Made by a program: the position numbers and the translations under genes
Source of the DNA: Candidatus Rokuibacteriota bacterium
GTDB taxonomy: Bacteria; Methylomirabilota; Methylomirabilia; Rokubacteriales; CSP1-6
NCBI GenBank assembly: GCA_016209635.1
Contig: JACQWC010000005.1
Span: 1 to 56,056, forward strand
Direction of reading: 5' to 3'
DNA length: 56,056 nucleotides
Part shown: in pieces, positions 1 through 7,416 of the stretch
Position numbering within the stretch: position 1 is the first letter of the stretch
How the letters are laid out: each line of letters starts with the position of its first letter
Notes under the pieces: model-generated
What the model saw: only the letters and a program-made list of their open reading frames with translations
Database searches by the model: none
Told to the model about the DNA's origin: nothing

Positions 1-91
1 CATCGCCGACTGGAACAGCCATCCGACCCCGTTCGTGTGGACCAAAGACCCCGCCGTGATCGTCAAGAAGGCGATCGGCCGTGGTCGTTAA
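1..91 (+). mobile_element. IS630-family transposase, C-terminal fragment
   Basis: The frame ending at the TAA at 89-91 reads IADWNSHPTPFVWTK and then a short basic tail. The W-N-x-x-P-x-P-F-V-W-T-K signature is typical of the extreme C-terminus of IS630/Tc1-like DDE transposases, just after the catalytic core. Only about 29 codons lie in the window, so whether the upstream part is intact cannot be judged. No terminal inverted repeat or target duplication is recognisable in the 20 bases before the next gene. Confidence 0.7.
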
Positions 92-112
92 CATGACTTC
101 ACGGACGGAACA

Positions 113-526
113 CTAGGCGCTCGATCTTATATAGGTGATCGCGTGGTGGGTGAGCAGCGTGCCGTGCCCGTTGACGCACTCGGCGACGCCGTACACGAGC
201 CGCTTGCCGAGCCTGAGGATCGTCGCCGCGCAGCGGAAATCCTCGCGCCGCGCCGGGGCGAGGAACGACGTCGTCATCCCGGCCGTCACCGAGGTGTCGG
301 CGATCCCCAGCCGGGTCATGATGGCGAACCACATCGCGACGTCCGCGGCCGCCATGAAAACCTGGCCGCTCACGATCTGCCCCGGACGCTCGAACGCCTC
401 CTGGAACGGCACCGCGATCGTGCACCGGCCCTCGGCGATCGAGTGCAGGCGGAACCCGTAGCTCCGCGTGAAGGCGACCGACGACAGCAGCTCTCCGAGC
501 TGGGACTCGGTGACCGCGAGAGACAT
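113..526 (-). CDS. PaaI-type hotdog-fold thioesterase
   Basis: This 137-residue protein has the PaaI/YbgC-like hotdog pattern: an N-terminal helix, the segment VSGQVFMAAADVAMWFA that forms the central hot-dog helix, and the strand TSVTAGMTTSFLAPAR. Such proteins hydrolyse acyl-CoA thioesters, often aromatic or medium-chain. The usual HGG motif is replaced by S-G-Q, so the substrate cannot be guessed. I chose the ATG at 526 because the protein then starts at the conserved helix; an in-frame start at 565 would add 13 residues. It lies 57 bases downstream of polB on the same strand and may be the last gene of that operon. Confidence 0.75.
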   Translation of the reverse strand: MSLAVTESQLGELLSSVAFTRSYGFRLHSIAEGRCTIAVPFQEAFERPGQIVSGQVFMAAADVAMWFAIMTRLGIADTSVTAGMTTSFLAPARREDFRCAATILRLGKRLVYGVAECVNGHGTLLTHHAITYIRSSA

Positions 527-583
527 CAGGGGCGCAATTATCCTCACCGGCGGGCGCCCGGGCAAGCGTAGGGCGCCGGCGGC

Positions 584-2851
584 TCAGAGGAGCGCGAGCT
601 GCGCGCCGGGCTCGGGGTCGTCGCGGTACGGCCTGAGCCCGTCCCCCTCCGTGAACGGGCGAAACCGTTCCCAGATCTCCCGGACCTTGGTCTGGTAGTA
701 CTCGACGTTCTCGTCGGGTACCTCGGGGTTCCAGAGACTCGCGAGGCGCGCCGCCTCGGTGGGGGCGACCCGGGCGCCCCGACCGACGACGTAGTAGGAG
801 ACCTGGTCGCCCGGGAGCCACGGGCGCCCCGACACCGACGCGACCTCGTAGGGCGCGGCCGCCGGGCGCGCCCCCGTCCGGACCTTCTCGCGGTACGACT
901 CGAGCGTCTCCCCGAGCGTCTCGGTGCGGGCGAAGGCACGCACGCCGACACGGTGCGCGGCGAAGTCCGCGATCCAGCGCTCGATGACCGATCGCGCCTC
1001 GCCGCCCCGCCCGACGAGCAGGAGGCGGACGATCTCCTCGATGATGCGGCGCTGGAACGGCTCGAGCGCGCGGGAGCGGAAGCCCGAGCCCCGCAGGGTG
1101 AGCCGCCCCTCCTCGTCCAGCAGGGCGTACGTCTTCATCTTGTAGCTGAACATCGCGGCGTAGCGGCCGTCCAGCTCGAGGCGGATCCCCGGGGGCAGGT
1201 CCTGGGCGATGGCCCCGAGGAGCCCCTCGTCGTCCTCCCGCGCGTGCCCGGGCGGCGGCACGAAGTAGACGCCGTCCGTGTCGGCCTCGACCGCGACCGC
1301 GCCCAGGAGGGCCAGACGGTCGAGGATCGCCGTCATGACCTGGCGGCCCTCGGCCGTGACGCGATTGGCCGCGTCGAAGTCGTTCCAGTGACCGCTCGGG
1401 AACGCGAGATAGCCGTAGAAGGCATTGATCAGGATCTTGAACGACTGCTGGAGGGCTTGCAGATGCGCGCGCTCCTCGGCGCCCCGGGCCTCCCGGGCGA
1501 GCCGCTTCGCGTCCATCCGGACGCCCGCCAGATGGCGCAGGAGTCGGGAGAACGCGCCGAGCGAGTCCGACGCCGGCGCGATGCCGCGGGCGAGCATCAG
1601 CGACGGGTAGAGGGAGGTGACGTCGGCGTGGAGGACGGGCCGGGCCACACCCTGCTGGAAGATCGCGGTGTGGCCGCCGCCGACCGGGGCCCCCGCGCGT
1701 GGGAGCGGCACGGCCTGGCCGCTCCGGAGGTACTCGCGGAGCAGCAGCGCGTCGATCTTCGCCGCGGCGCCCCGGAGAATCACGGCCTGATAGTCGAAGG
1801 GCACGAGCTGCGCCTGCGCGAAGTAGGGCGGCGCCAGCGCGGCGGCCACGCCCAGGGTCTCGAGCGCGTCGTCGAGGGCGTACGCCATCAGCCGGTCGGG
1901 CGCCTCGCGGAACAGGTGCGGAATGGTCGCCGGATCCACGTAGGTCCGATCGGCCGGGACGGCGCCCAGGTGGCGGGCGACCTCCTTCAGCCCGAAGGAG
2001 GGCAGGTCCCGGGCGCCGACGTCGTGGAGCTGGGCGAGCATCCACGTGTCGACGATGTGCCGGCCGGCCACCTCCCACCGTCGGTACGCGATCGTGCGCT
2101 CGGCGACCTGCAGACGCGAGAGCCGCCCGCGCAGCGGGCTCCCGTCGCGGCCCCAGGCGAGCGCGATCCCGTGCCGGCGCGCGCGGGCCTCGATATACTC
2201 GAGGTCGAAGCGGAAGATGTTGTGGCCCTCGATGACGTCGGGATCGCGCTCCCGGATCACCCGCGAGCACTCCTCGAGGAGCGCCGGCTCGTCCAGCCGG
2301 TCGCCGCGGATCACGTGGCGGAAGCCCGTCGAGTCGGCGAGGGCGACGGCGATGACGCGGTCGCCGGGCCGCTCGGCGCTCGGGAACTCGTAGCCCTCGG
2401 TGGTCAGCACCTCGATGTCGAGCGCGAACCGGTGGAGGTCGGCGAAGGCGAGGCCGCCGAACGAAGTCCGCCCAGAGAGGAGCAGGTACTGGTGCGTGGG
2501 ATCGGCGAGGAAGCGGTACGGAGCGCGCGGCGAATCGGGAGGCTCGGCGCTCCGCTCCCGGCAGCGGTCGCGCGCAGCGGCGGCGGCGGCCCAGGACTCG
2601 AAGCGCGCCAGGAAGGCGAGCTCGCCCGGCCCGTCGAGATGGGAGATCTCGACGAGCCCGGGGGCGTCCCGCCCGAGCGCGGGATCGGTCAAGAGGAGGA
2701 ACGGGGAGAAGGGCGCCGTCTCCACCGTGACGCCGCCCGGGCCCCGGCGCCAGAGTCGCAACGACCGCCCGTCGTCGGTGAGCCGGTACGCGAGGAGCCC
2801 GGGGCTCGGATCCCAGCCGAAGCGGAGGGGGGCGCGCCCGGGATCGAGCAC
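584..2851 (-). CDS. polB: Family B DNA polymerase with 3'-5' exonuclease
   Basis: The 755-residue protein carries all family B landmarks. Exonuclease motifs are FALDIEVL (Exo I, D-x-E), EGHNIFRFDLEYI (Exo II) and YALDDALETL (Exo III, Y-x3-D). Polymerase motifs are DVTSLYPSLML (A), KILINAFYGYLAFP (B) and EADTDGVYF (C, D-T-D). Both activities should therefore be intact. The size is near that of E. coli Pol II (783 residues), which acts in repair and translesion synthesis; a replicative role is less likely in a bacterium. The start is GTG, 4 bases after the stop of the TPR gene, so the two are probably co-translated. Confidence 0.92.
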   Translation of the reverse strand: MLDPGRAPLRFGWDPSPGLLAYRLTDDGRSLRLWRRGPGGVTVETAPFSPFLLLTDPALGRDAPGLVEISHLDGPGELAFLARFESWAAAAAARDRCRERSAEPPDSPRAPYRFLADPTHQYLLLSGRTSFGGLAFADLHRFALDIEVLTTEGYEFPSAERPGDRVIAVALADSTGFRHVIRGDRLDEPALLEECSRVIRERDPDVIEGHNIFRFDLEYIEARARRHGIALAWGRDGSPLRGRLSRLQVAERTIAYRRWEVAGRHIVDTWMLAQLHDVGARDLPSFGLKEVARHLGAVPADRTYVDPATIPHLFREAPDRLMAYALDDALETLGVAAALAPPYFAQAQLVPFDYQAVILRGAAAKIDALLLREYLRSGQAVPLPRAGAPVGGGHTAIFQQGVARPVLHADVTSLYPSLMLARGIAPASDSLGAFSRLLRHLAGVRMDAKRLAREARGAEERAHLQALQQSFKILINAFYGYLAFPSGHWNDFDAANRVTAEGRQVMTAILDRLALLGAVAVEADTDGVYFVPPPGHAREDDEGLLGAIAQDLPPGIRLELDGRYAAMFSYKMKTYALLDEEGRLTLRGSGFRSRALEPFQRRIIEEIVRLLLVGRGGEARSVIERWIADFAAHRVGVRAFARTETLGETLESYREKVRTGARPAAAPYEVASVSGRPWLPGDQVSYYVVGRGARVAPTEAARLASLWNPEVPDENVEYYQTKVREIWERFRPFTEGDGLRPYRDDPEPGAQLALL

Positions 2852-2855
2852 GCGC

Positions 2856-3335
2856 CTAGTTGAGCATGCCGATCAGACGGTGCAGCTCACGGCGCGCGGC
2901 GACGTAGTCGGGCGCCAGCTCGACCGCCGCACGCAGCTCGCGGATCGCCTCCGGGATCTTGTGCCGCATGACGTAGATGCGGCTCAGATTGAAGTAGGGG
3001 AAATGGCGCGGCTCGTAGCGCGCCGCGCGCTTGGCCCGCTCGAGCCACTCGATCGCCTCGTCGGGCCGGCCCAGCTCGATCAGGTACGCGCCGATGTCGT
3101 TGTAGGGGTTCCCGAACTCCGGGTCCACCCGGATCGCGGTCTTGCACTCGACGATCGCGTCCTCCCAGCGCTTCTGGAAGCTCAGGACCCACCCGAGAAA
3201 GGTGTGGGCCTCCGCGGTGGGATGGATGTCGATCGACTTCCTGTACCACTCGATCGCTTCGTCGAGCCGGTGCTCCATCTGGGCGCGGTACCCCAGCTCG
3301 AAGCAGCGCCGGGCCTCCTCGGGCACCCCGGGCAC
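2856..3335 (-). CDS. Tetratricopeptide repeat protein
   Basis: A 159-residue soluble protein made almost entirely of TPR helices. Repeat-like units include GYRAQMEHRLDEAIEWYRKS, a central copy ending AIVECKTAIRVDPEFGNPY, and LGRPDEAIEWLERAKRA. TPR arrays bind other proteins; the partner is unknown. It starts with GTG 3 bases after the DsbA-like gene and ends 4 bases before polB, so it is the middle gene of a compact minus-strand operon. Nothing links it mechanistically to the polymerase beyond this spacing. Confidence 0.85.
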   Translation of the reverse strand: MPGVPEEARRCFELGYRAQMEHRLDEAIEWYRKSIDIHPTAEAHTFLGWVLSFQKRWEDAIVECKTAIRVDPEFGNPYNDIGAYLIELGRPDEAIEWLERAKRAARYEPRHFPYFNLSRIYVMRHKIPEAIRELRAAVELAPDYVAARRELHRLIGMLN

Positions 3336-3338
3336 GCG

Positions 3339-3953
3339 TCAGCCCGCGGCTTCGCTGACGGCGGCCCGGTACGTGGCGAGGTCGGCGAGCCCCGTGACTG
3401 CTCGGCCCGTCTCCGCGATGACCACGGTGGGGATGGCGCGCACGCCGTCGGCGAGGGCGGCCTCGTAGTCGCCCACCACCGCCTCCCGCCCCAGGCCCGA
3501 CGCGTAGTCGGCGGTGAACCGGGCCATGTCGGCGCCCGTCTCGGCGACGATTCGAGCGACCTCCTCGCGGTCGGCGATGTTCCGGCTGTGGGTGAAGAAC
3601 GCCTCGTAGAGGCCCAGGTGGACCCGCTCGGCGAGCGACTCGCCCTGGTTCGCGACGCACTTCGCCGCCTCGAGGGCGGGCAGACTCCAGCTCGCGAACA
3701 CCTCGTGCGGCCAGGGGGTGAAGGTGATGCCGTCGGCCGCCGCCATCTGCGCGCACCGGCGCCACCCCTCCTCGCGATAGGTGCCCTTGAACCGGACCGA
3801 GGGGTCCGGCGTGGGCCGGAGCGGGAAGGCCCGGGACTCGATGACGAGCGCTGGCCCGAGCTCCTCGCGCAATCGCCGGAGGCGCACGGCCGCCGGATAG
3901 CACCAGGGTCAGAGGAAGTCGGAATACACGGTCACGCGAACCGGTCGAGCCAT
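3339..3953 (-). CDS. DsbA/FrnE-like oxidoreductase, putative selenoprotein (UPWC)
   Basis: Read from ATG 3953 the frame is MARPVRVTVYSDFL, then TGA (3909-3911), then PWCYPAAVRLRRL and on to a stop at 3339. The TGA falls exactly where the first cysteine of the DsbA-family CPWC active site belongs. The downstream part is a normal DsbA/FrnE thioredoxin fold with an inserted helical domain and the cis-proline motif AIPTVV, and shows no other disruption. Read through as selenocysteine (residue 15) the product is 204 residues. A hairpin with bacterial SECIS features lies just after the UGA. The gene has its own promoter and leads the TPR-polB operon. A sequencing error or nonsense mutation is the alternative; a conventional caller would start wrongly at the GTG at 3887. 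Confidence 0.75.
3876..3896 (-). promoter_or_regulatory. Bacterial SECIS-like hairpin after in-frame UGA
   Basis: In the mRNA, 12 bases after the UGA, CCGG pairs with a downstream CCGG, followed inward by a C/U mismatch, then GGC pairing with GCC, closed by the loop CGUGC. The apical loop begins 21 bases after the UGA and has G as its second base. As I recall them, bacterial SECIS rules ask for a loop of 3-14 bases with G in the first two positions, beginning about 16-37 bases after the UGA; this fits. GC-rich sequence forms hairpins easily, so the UPWC alignment is the stronger evidence. Confidence 0.6.
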
Positions 3954-3963
3954 GTCGGATCGG

Positions 3964-3992
3964 ATTCTACCCGCGGTCCGATGTATCCTCAA
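3964..3992 (-). promoter_or_regulatory. Sigma-70-type promoter of the DsbA-like/TPR/polB operon
   Basis: On the minus strand TTGAGG (3992-3987) is followed after 17 bases by TAGAAT (3969-3964). The -10 box ends 10 bases before the ATG at 3953, so the predicted transcript has a leader of only about 4 bases. The promoter supports the start at 3953 and argues against starting the opposite-strand lipoprotein at the ATG at 3952. Confidence 0.5.
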
Positions 3993-3996
3993 ATCT

Positions 3997-4842
3997 GTGC
4001 TCCGCCAGGCTGCCCTCGGACTCCTCGCCGCCGTGCTCGGGGCGGGCTGCGCGCCCGGCCTCGTCCACTTTCCGAACGCGACCCCGGGCACGCCGCTCAC
4101 GGTGCGGGGCTGGGAGGAGAAGCCGGACGGGCCCGGGCCGTTTCCCGCGGTGGTGCTGCTCCACGGCTGTCACGGAGTGTCGGCGTCGACGCGCGACTGG
4201 GCCCGGTGGTTCAGGGCCGAGGGCTACGTGGCGCTCATCGTGGACAGCTGGGCGCCGCGGGGGATGACGGAGGGGTGCTCGCCTGAGTCGCCCGACGTGC
4301 CGAACACCGAGCGGTTCGACGACGCCGTCGGTGCGCTCCGCCACCTCCACGCGGCGCCGTACGTCGATCGGGCCCGCGTCGGCGTGATCGGGTGGTCGAA
4401 TGGCGGCGTCTTCTCGGTCGCGCTCGTCAACGGGCCGAGCCTCGAGCGGGCGCGCGGGCGTGGCGTCACGCTCCCGGACCCCGGCTTCCGCGCCGCCGTG
4501 GGCGTCTCCCCGGGGGGCTGCGTGTCCCTGGCACCGGAGCTGGTCGTCCGGCCCACGCTGGTGCTCATCGGGGACGCCGACGACTGGACCAGGCCCGGGC
4601 CCTGCGTGGAGATGGTGGAGAACATGAAGAAGAAGGGCGCGGACGTCTCGATCGTCCTCTACCCGGGCGCCTACCACTACTTCGACGTGGAGGGCCTGAC
4701 ACGGACCGTGCTCACGGACGTCGTCAACGAGAACCGGCCGGGCGGCTGCTGCGGCGCCACCGTCGGGTACGATCCGGCCGCCGCGGCCGACGCGCGGCGG
4801 CGGGTCGCCGACTTCTTCGGCTATCATCTCAAGGCCAGGTGA
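3997..4842 (+). CDS. Dienelactone hydrolase-family lipoprotein
   Basis: From GTG 3997 the protein has a short signal peptide ending in the lipobox LGAGC, then an alpha/beta-hydrolase domain: LLHGCHG (oxyanion loop), GWSNGG (nucleophile elbow with Ser), GDADDW (Asp) and YHYFD (His). Dienelactone hydrolases usually use Cys; this one has Ser, as do many DLH-like esterases. It is probably an envelope-anchored esterase of unknown substrate. An ATG at 3952 in frame would add 15 residues ahead of the signal peptide but overlaps the divergent gene's start codon and promoter, so I prefer the GTG. Confidence 0.8.
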   Translation: MLRQAALGLLAAVLGAGCAPGLVHFPNATPGTPLTVRGWEEKPDGPGPFPAVVLLHGCHGVSASTRDWARWFRAEGYVALIVDSWAPRGMTEGCSPESPDVPNTERFDDAVGALRHLHAAPYVDRARVGVIGWSNGGVFSVALVNGPSLERARGRGVTLPDPGFRAAVGVSPGGCVSLAPELVVRPTLVLIGDADDWTRPGPCVEMVENMKKKGADVSIVLYPGAYHYFDVEGLTRTVLTDVVNENRPGGCCGATVGYDPAAAADARRRVADFFGYHLKAR

Positions 4843-4851
4843 CGCGCCCGC

Positions 4852-5754
4852 ATGGACGCATCGATCGAGCTCGTCAAGTACCTCCTCGGAACGGTGGTGA
4901 GCATCCACACCCAGGCCGCGCGCGACCATCCCTCCGTGCGCATCCTGGGCAACGAGCGGATGGGGAGCGGTGTCGTGGTGGACCCGTCGGGGCTGATCCT
5001 CACCGTCAACTACGTGGTGATGGGCGGCCAGACTATCCAGGTCGCCTTCACCAAAGGGCGGCGGGTCAGGGCGGAGATCGTCGCCCAGGACTTCGAGATC
5101 GGCCTCGCCATTCTCAAGGTCGCGCGGCAGGGGCTCACCGCGGCGGCGCTCGGCGGCAAGGACCTCGAGCGAGGGACGCCCGTGATCGCGGTCGCGGCGA
5201 CCGGGACACAGGAGCGGCGGGTCGCGGGCGGGCTCGTCACGTACATCGGCGAGTTCGAGGCGTACTGGGAGTACCTGCTCGAGCGCGGCATCGTGTCGAG
5301 CGCGCCGAATCCCGGAAACGGCGGGGGCGGCCTCTTCACCCTCACGGGGCAGCTCTGCGGCATCGTGTATCTCAACCTCGCCGAGATCGCGCGCAGCTCG
5401 CTCGCGATTCCGGTGGACTTCTTCGACGCGCACCGGAGCGAGCTGCTCCAGTTCGGGCGCGTCGTGAGCCGGCCGCGCCGGGCGTGGCTCGGGGTCTTCG
5501 CTCACGCGCTGGAGGAGGGCGTGGTCGTGGCCGGTGTGGTTCCGGACGGCCCGGGCGACCGCGGCGGACTCCAGGAGGGCGACCTGATCGTGTCGCTGAA
5601 CGCGGAGGAAGTGGGCACGCGACGGGACCTCTACCTCGGGCTCTGGCGCCACGAGCCGGGCGAGCGGTTGACGCTCGAGGTCATGCGCGACAACAAGCTC
5701 CGGCGCGTCGAGGTGACGGGCGGGGACCGCGCCGAGTTCTTCCGCCAACCATAG
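4852..5754 (+). CDS. HtrA-like protein with PDZ domain, catalytic triad lost
   Basis: This 300-residue protein has the S1C (HtrA/DegP) layout: a trypsin-like domain at about 10-190 and a PDZ domain at about 205-290 (LGVFAH, then GGLQEGDLIVSLN). The landmarks align clearly, but the catalytic residues are replaced. His of T-N-x-H-V-V is Tyr54 (LTVNYVV), Asp of the D-L-A-V-L-K motif is Gly84 (IGLAILK), and Ser of G-N-S-G-G is Gly157 (NPGNGGGG). It should therefore be a pseudoprotease, perhaps a chaperone or scaffold. No signal peptide is visible. It follows the lipoprotein by 9 bases and precedes an SDR by 9, as part of a plus-strand operon. Confidence 0.82.
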   Translation: MDASIELVKYLLGTVVSIHTQAARDHPSVRILGNERMGSGVVVDPSGLILTVNYVVMGGQTIQVAFTKGRRVRAEIVAQDFEIGLAILKVARQGLTAAALGGKDLERGTPVIAVAATGTQERRVAGGLVTYIGEFEAYWEYLLERGIVSSAPNPGNGGGGLFTLTGQLCGIVYLNLAEIARSSLAIPVDFFDAHRSELLQFGRVVSRPRRAWLGVFAHALEEGVVVAGVVPDGPGDRGGLQEGDLIVSLNAEEVGTRRDLYLGLWRHEPGERLTLEVMRDNKLRRVEVTGGDRAEFFRQP

Positions 5755-5763
5755 GAGGGACAG

Positions 5764-6543
5764 ATGGACCTGGGACTCAAGGGCAAGGCGGCGATCGTGA
5801 CGGCCGCGAGCAAGGGGATGGGCAAGGCGTGCGCGCTGGGGCTCGCGGCGGAGGGCGCGCGGGTCGCCATGTGCGCCCGGACCGAGCGCGACCTTGGGGC
5901 CGCCGCGGACGAGGTCCGCGGGAAGACGGGGGCCGAGATCCTGGCGATCCCGGCCGACGTGACCCGCGCCCAGGACGTGAAGGCGCTCGTCGCGAGCGCG
6001 GCGGAGGCCTTCGGGGGCGTCGACATCCTGATCGCGAACGCGGGCGGCCCTCCGCGCGGCTCCCTCGAGCAGATGTCCGACGAGCAATGGCAGACCGCCT
6101 TCGAGCTGTCGCTCCTCTCCACCGTCCGCCTGATCCGCGAGGTCCTGCCCTGGATGCGCCGACGGCGCTGGGGACGGATCCTCACGATCCAATCCGTGTC
6201 GGTCAAGCAGCCCGTCGAGGGCCTGCTCCTGTCGAACGCCGTCCGGCCTGGCGTGGCGGGTCTCGTGAAGACGCTCGTCCCGGACGTCGGGCGGGACAAC
6301 ATCCTCATCAACACGCTCTGTCCGGGCCGGATCATGACGGACCGCTTCCTCTCGGGGGCGAAGCAGGCGGGCCTCCCGACGGAGGCGTACCTCGCGAAGA
6401 CGAGCGCCGAGGTGCCGCTCGGCCGGATCGGCACGCCCGAGGAGTTCGCCAACGTCGCCGTGTTCCTCGCGTCCGAGCGCGCCTCGTACGTGACGGGCGT
6501 GGCCCTGCAGGTGGACGGGGGCCTGGTGCGGGGGATCCTCTAA
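5764..6543 (+). CDS. SDR-fold protein lacking the Tyr/Lys catalytic pair
   Basis: A 259-residue classical SDR with a TAASKGMG dinucleotide loop and IANAGG, ending in a typical VDGG tail. The active-site region is unusual: after the conserved Ser in IQSVS, the place of YxxxK is filled by SNAVR, so Tyr is Ser and Lys is Arg. A subgroup of SDRs with this S-N-A-x-R sequence exists, commonly annotated as 3-oxoacyl-ACP reductases; its chemistry is unclear to me. AGGAGG sits 4 bases before the ATG. Confidence 0.85.
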   Translation: MDLGLKGKAAIVTAASKGMGKACALGLAAEGARVAMCARTERDLGAAADEVRGKTGAEILAIPADVTRAQDVKALVASAAEAFGGVDILIANAGGPPRGSLEQMSDEQWQTAFELSLLSTVRLIREVLPWMRRRRWGRILTIQSVSVKQPVEGLLLSNAVRPGVAGLVKTLVPDVGRDNILINTLCPGRIMTDRFLSGAKQAGLPTEAYLAKTSAEVPLGRIGTPEEFANVAVFLASERASYVTGVALQVDGGLVRGIL

Positions 6544-6555
6544 GGATCCCGTCCC

Positions 6556-7356
6556 ATGCTGTGGGCCCTCCGCGTTGCCGTCGTGCGCTTCGTCGCTGCG
6601 GACGGGTTCTTCCTCGCCGCCGGCCTGGCGTTCTGCTTTCTCCTCTGCGTGATCCCGCTGATCCTCCTCGGGGTCTCGACCGTGGGCTTCGTCCTCTCGA
6701 CCGAGCAGGCCCAGCAGGTCGTCGTGGGCGAGCTGGCGAAGAACTTTCCCGTCTACCGCCGGGACATCATGGCGGCTCTCCTCAAGATCGTCGAGGGCCG
6801 CACCCTCACGGGGGTGGTCGGGACGGTCGTGCTCGTGCTCTTCTCCACGCCGCTCTTCAGCTCTGCGCGGCTGGCCATGCACCGGCTCCTGGGTGTCCGG
6901 AGCGGCGGGAACTTCCTGAGGAACCTGGTCGTCGACGCGGGCATGGTGCTGCTCTTCGGCGTCTTCCTCTTCGGCATCACCGTCGTCACGTGGGTCTTCT
7001 ACTGGGTCAAGACGTTCGTGCTCGAGCCGATGCAGGTCCCGGGCGAGTGGATCGAGTGGACGAACCTCGGGCTCTCCCTCAGCCTCAGCTCGCTGATGTT
7101 CTTCCTGGGCTACCGCTACGTCCCCTACCGGCGGGTCCGCGCCGGCGCGGCCCTTCCGGGGGCCCTGCTCGCGAGCGGCCTCTGGGAGATTGCCAAGCAG
7201 GGCTTCCGCATCTACATCCGCCGCGTGGCGCTGTACGACCAGATCTACGGCCCGCTGGGCGTGCTCGTCGCGTTCGTGATGTTCGTCTACTACTCCGCGG
7301 TCGTGTTCGTCTTCGGCGCGGCGTACGTCTCCGCGCTCGACGCGCGCCGCCGATAG
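6556..7356 (+). CDS. YihY/BrkB family inner-membrane protein
   Basis: A 266-residue protein with about six hydrophobic segments. It shows the YihY/BrkB family pattern: an N-terminal helix with LAAGLAFCFLLCVIPL, a conserved central region LFSTPLFSSARLAMHRLLG, then FLGYRYVP and a C-terminal YDQIYGPLGVLVAFVMFVYY. The family was once annotated as ribonuclease BN but that is not its function, and its true role is unknown. The length is normal for the family. It sits 12 bases after the SDR gene in the same operon. Confidence 0.9.
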   Translation: MLWALRVAVVRFVAADGFFLAAGLAFCFLLCVIPLILLGVSTVGFVLSTEQAQQVVVGELAKNFPVYRRDIMAALLKIVEGRTLTGVVGTVVLVLFSTPLFSSARLAMHRLLGVRSGGNFLRNLVVDAGMVLLFGVFLFGITVVTWVFYWVKTFVLEPMQVPGEWIEWTNLGLSLSLSSLMFFLGYRYVPYRRVRAGAALPGALLASGLWEIAKQGFRIYIRRVALYDQIYGPLGVLVAFVMFVYYSAVVFVFGAAYVSALDARRR

Positions 7357-7416
7357 GCGAAGCGGTATGCTATCGTGTCGTTCGCTTTGCACTCGAGGTC
7401 GAGGGGGATCCGTCGC

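Noticed and set aside
3339-3887. Treating the DsbA-like gene as an N-terminally truncated pseudogene starting at 3887
   Set aside because: The 14 codons before the TGA continue the fold exactly, have a start codon and promoter, and only the first catalytic Cys is affected; a selenocysteine codon explains this better.
3952-3996. Starting the dienelactone hydrolase lipoprotein at ATG 3952
   Set aside because: It would overlap the divergent gene's ATG and promoter and place 15 extra residues before a normal signal peptide; GTG 3997 is simpler.
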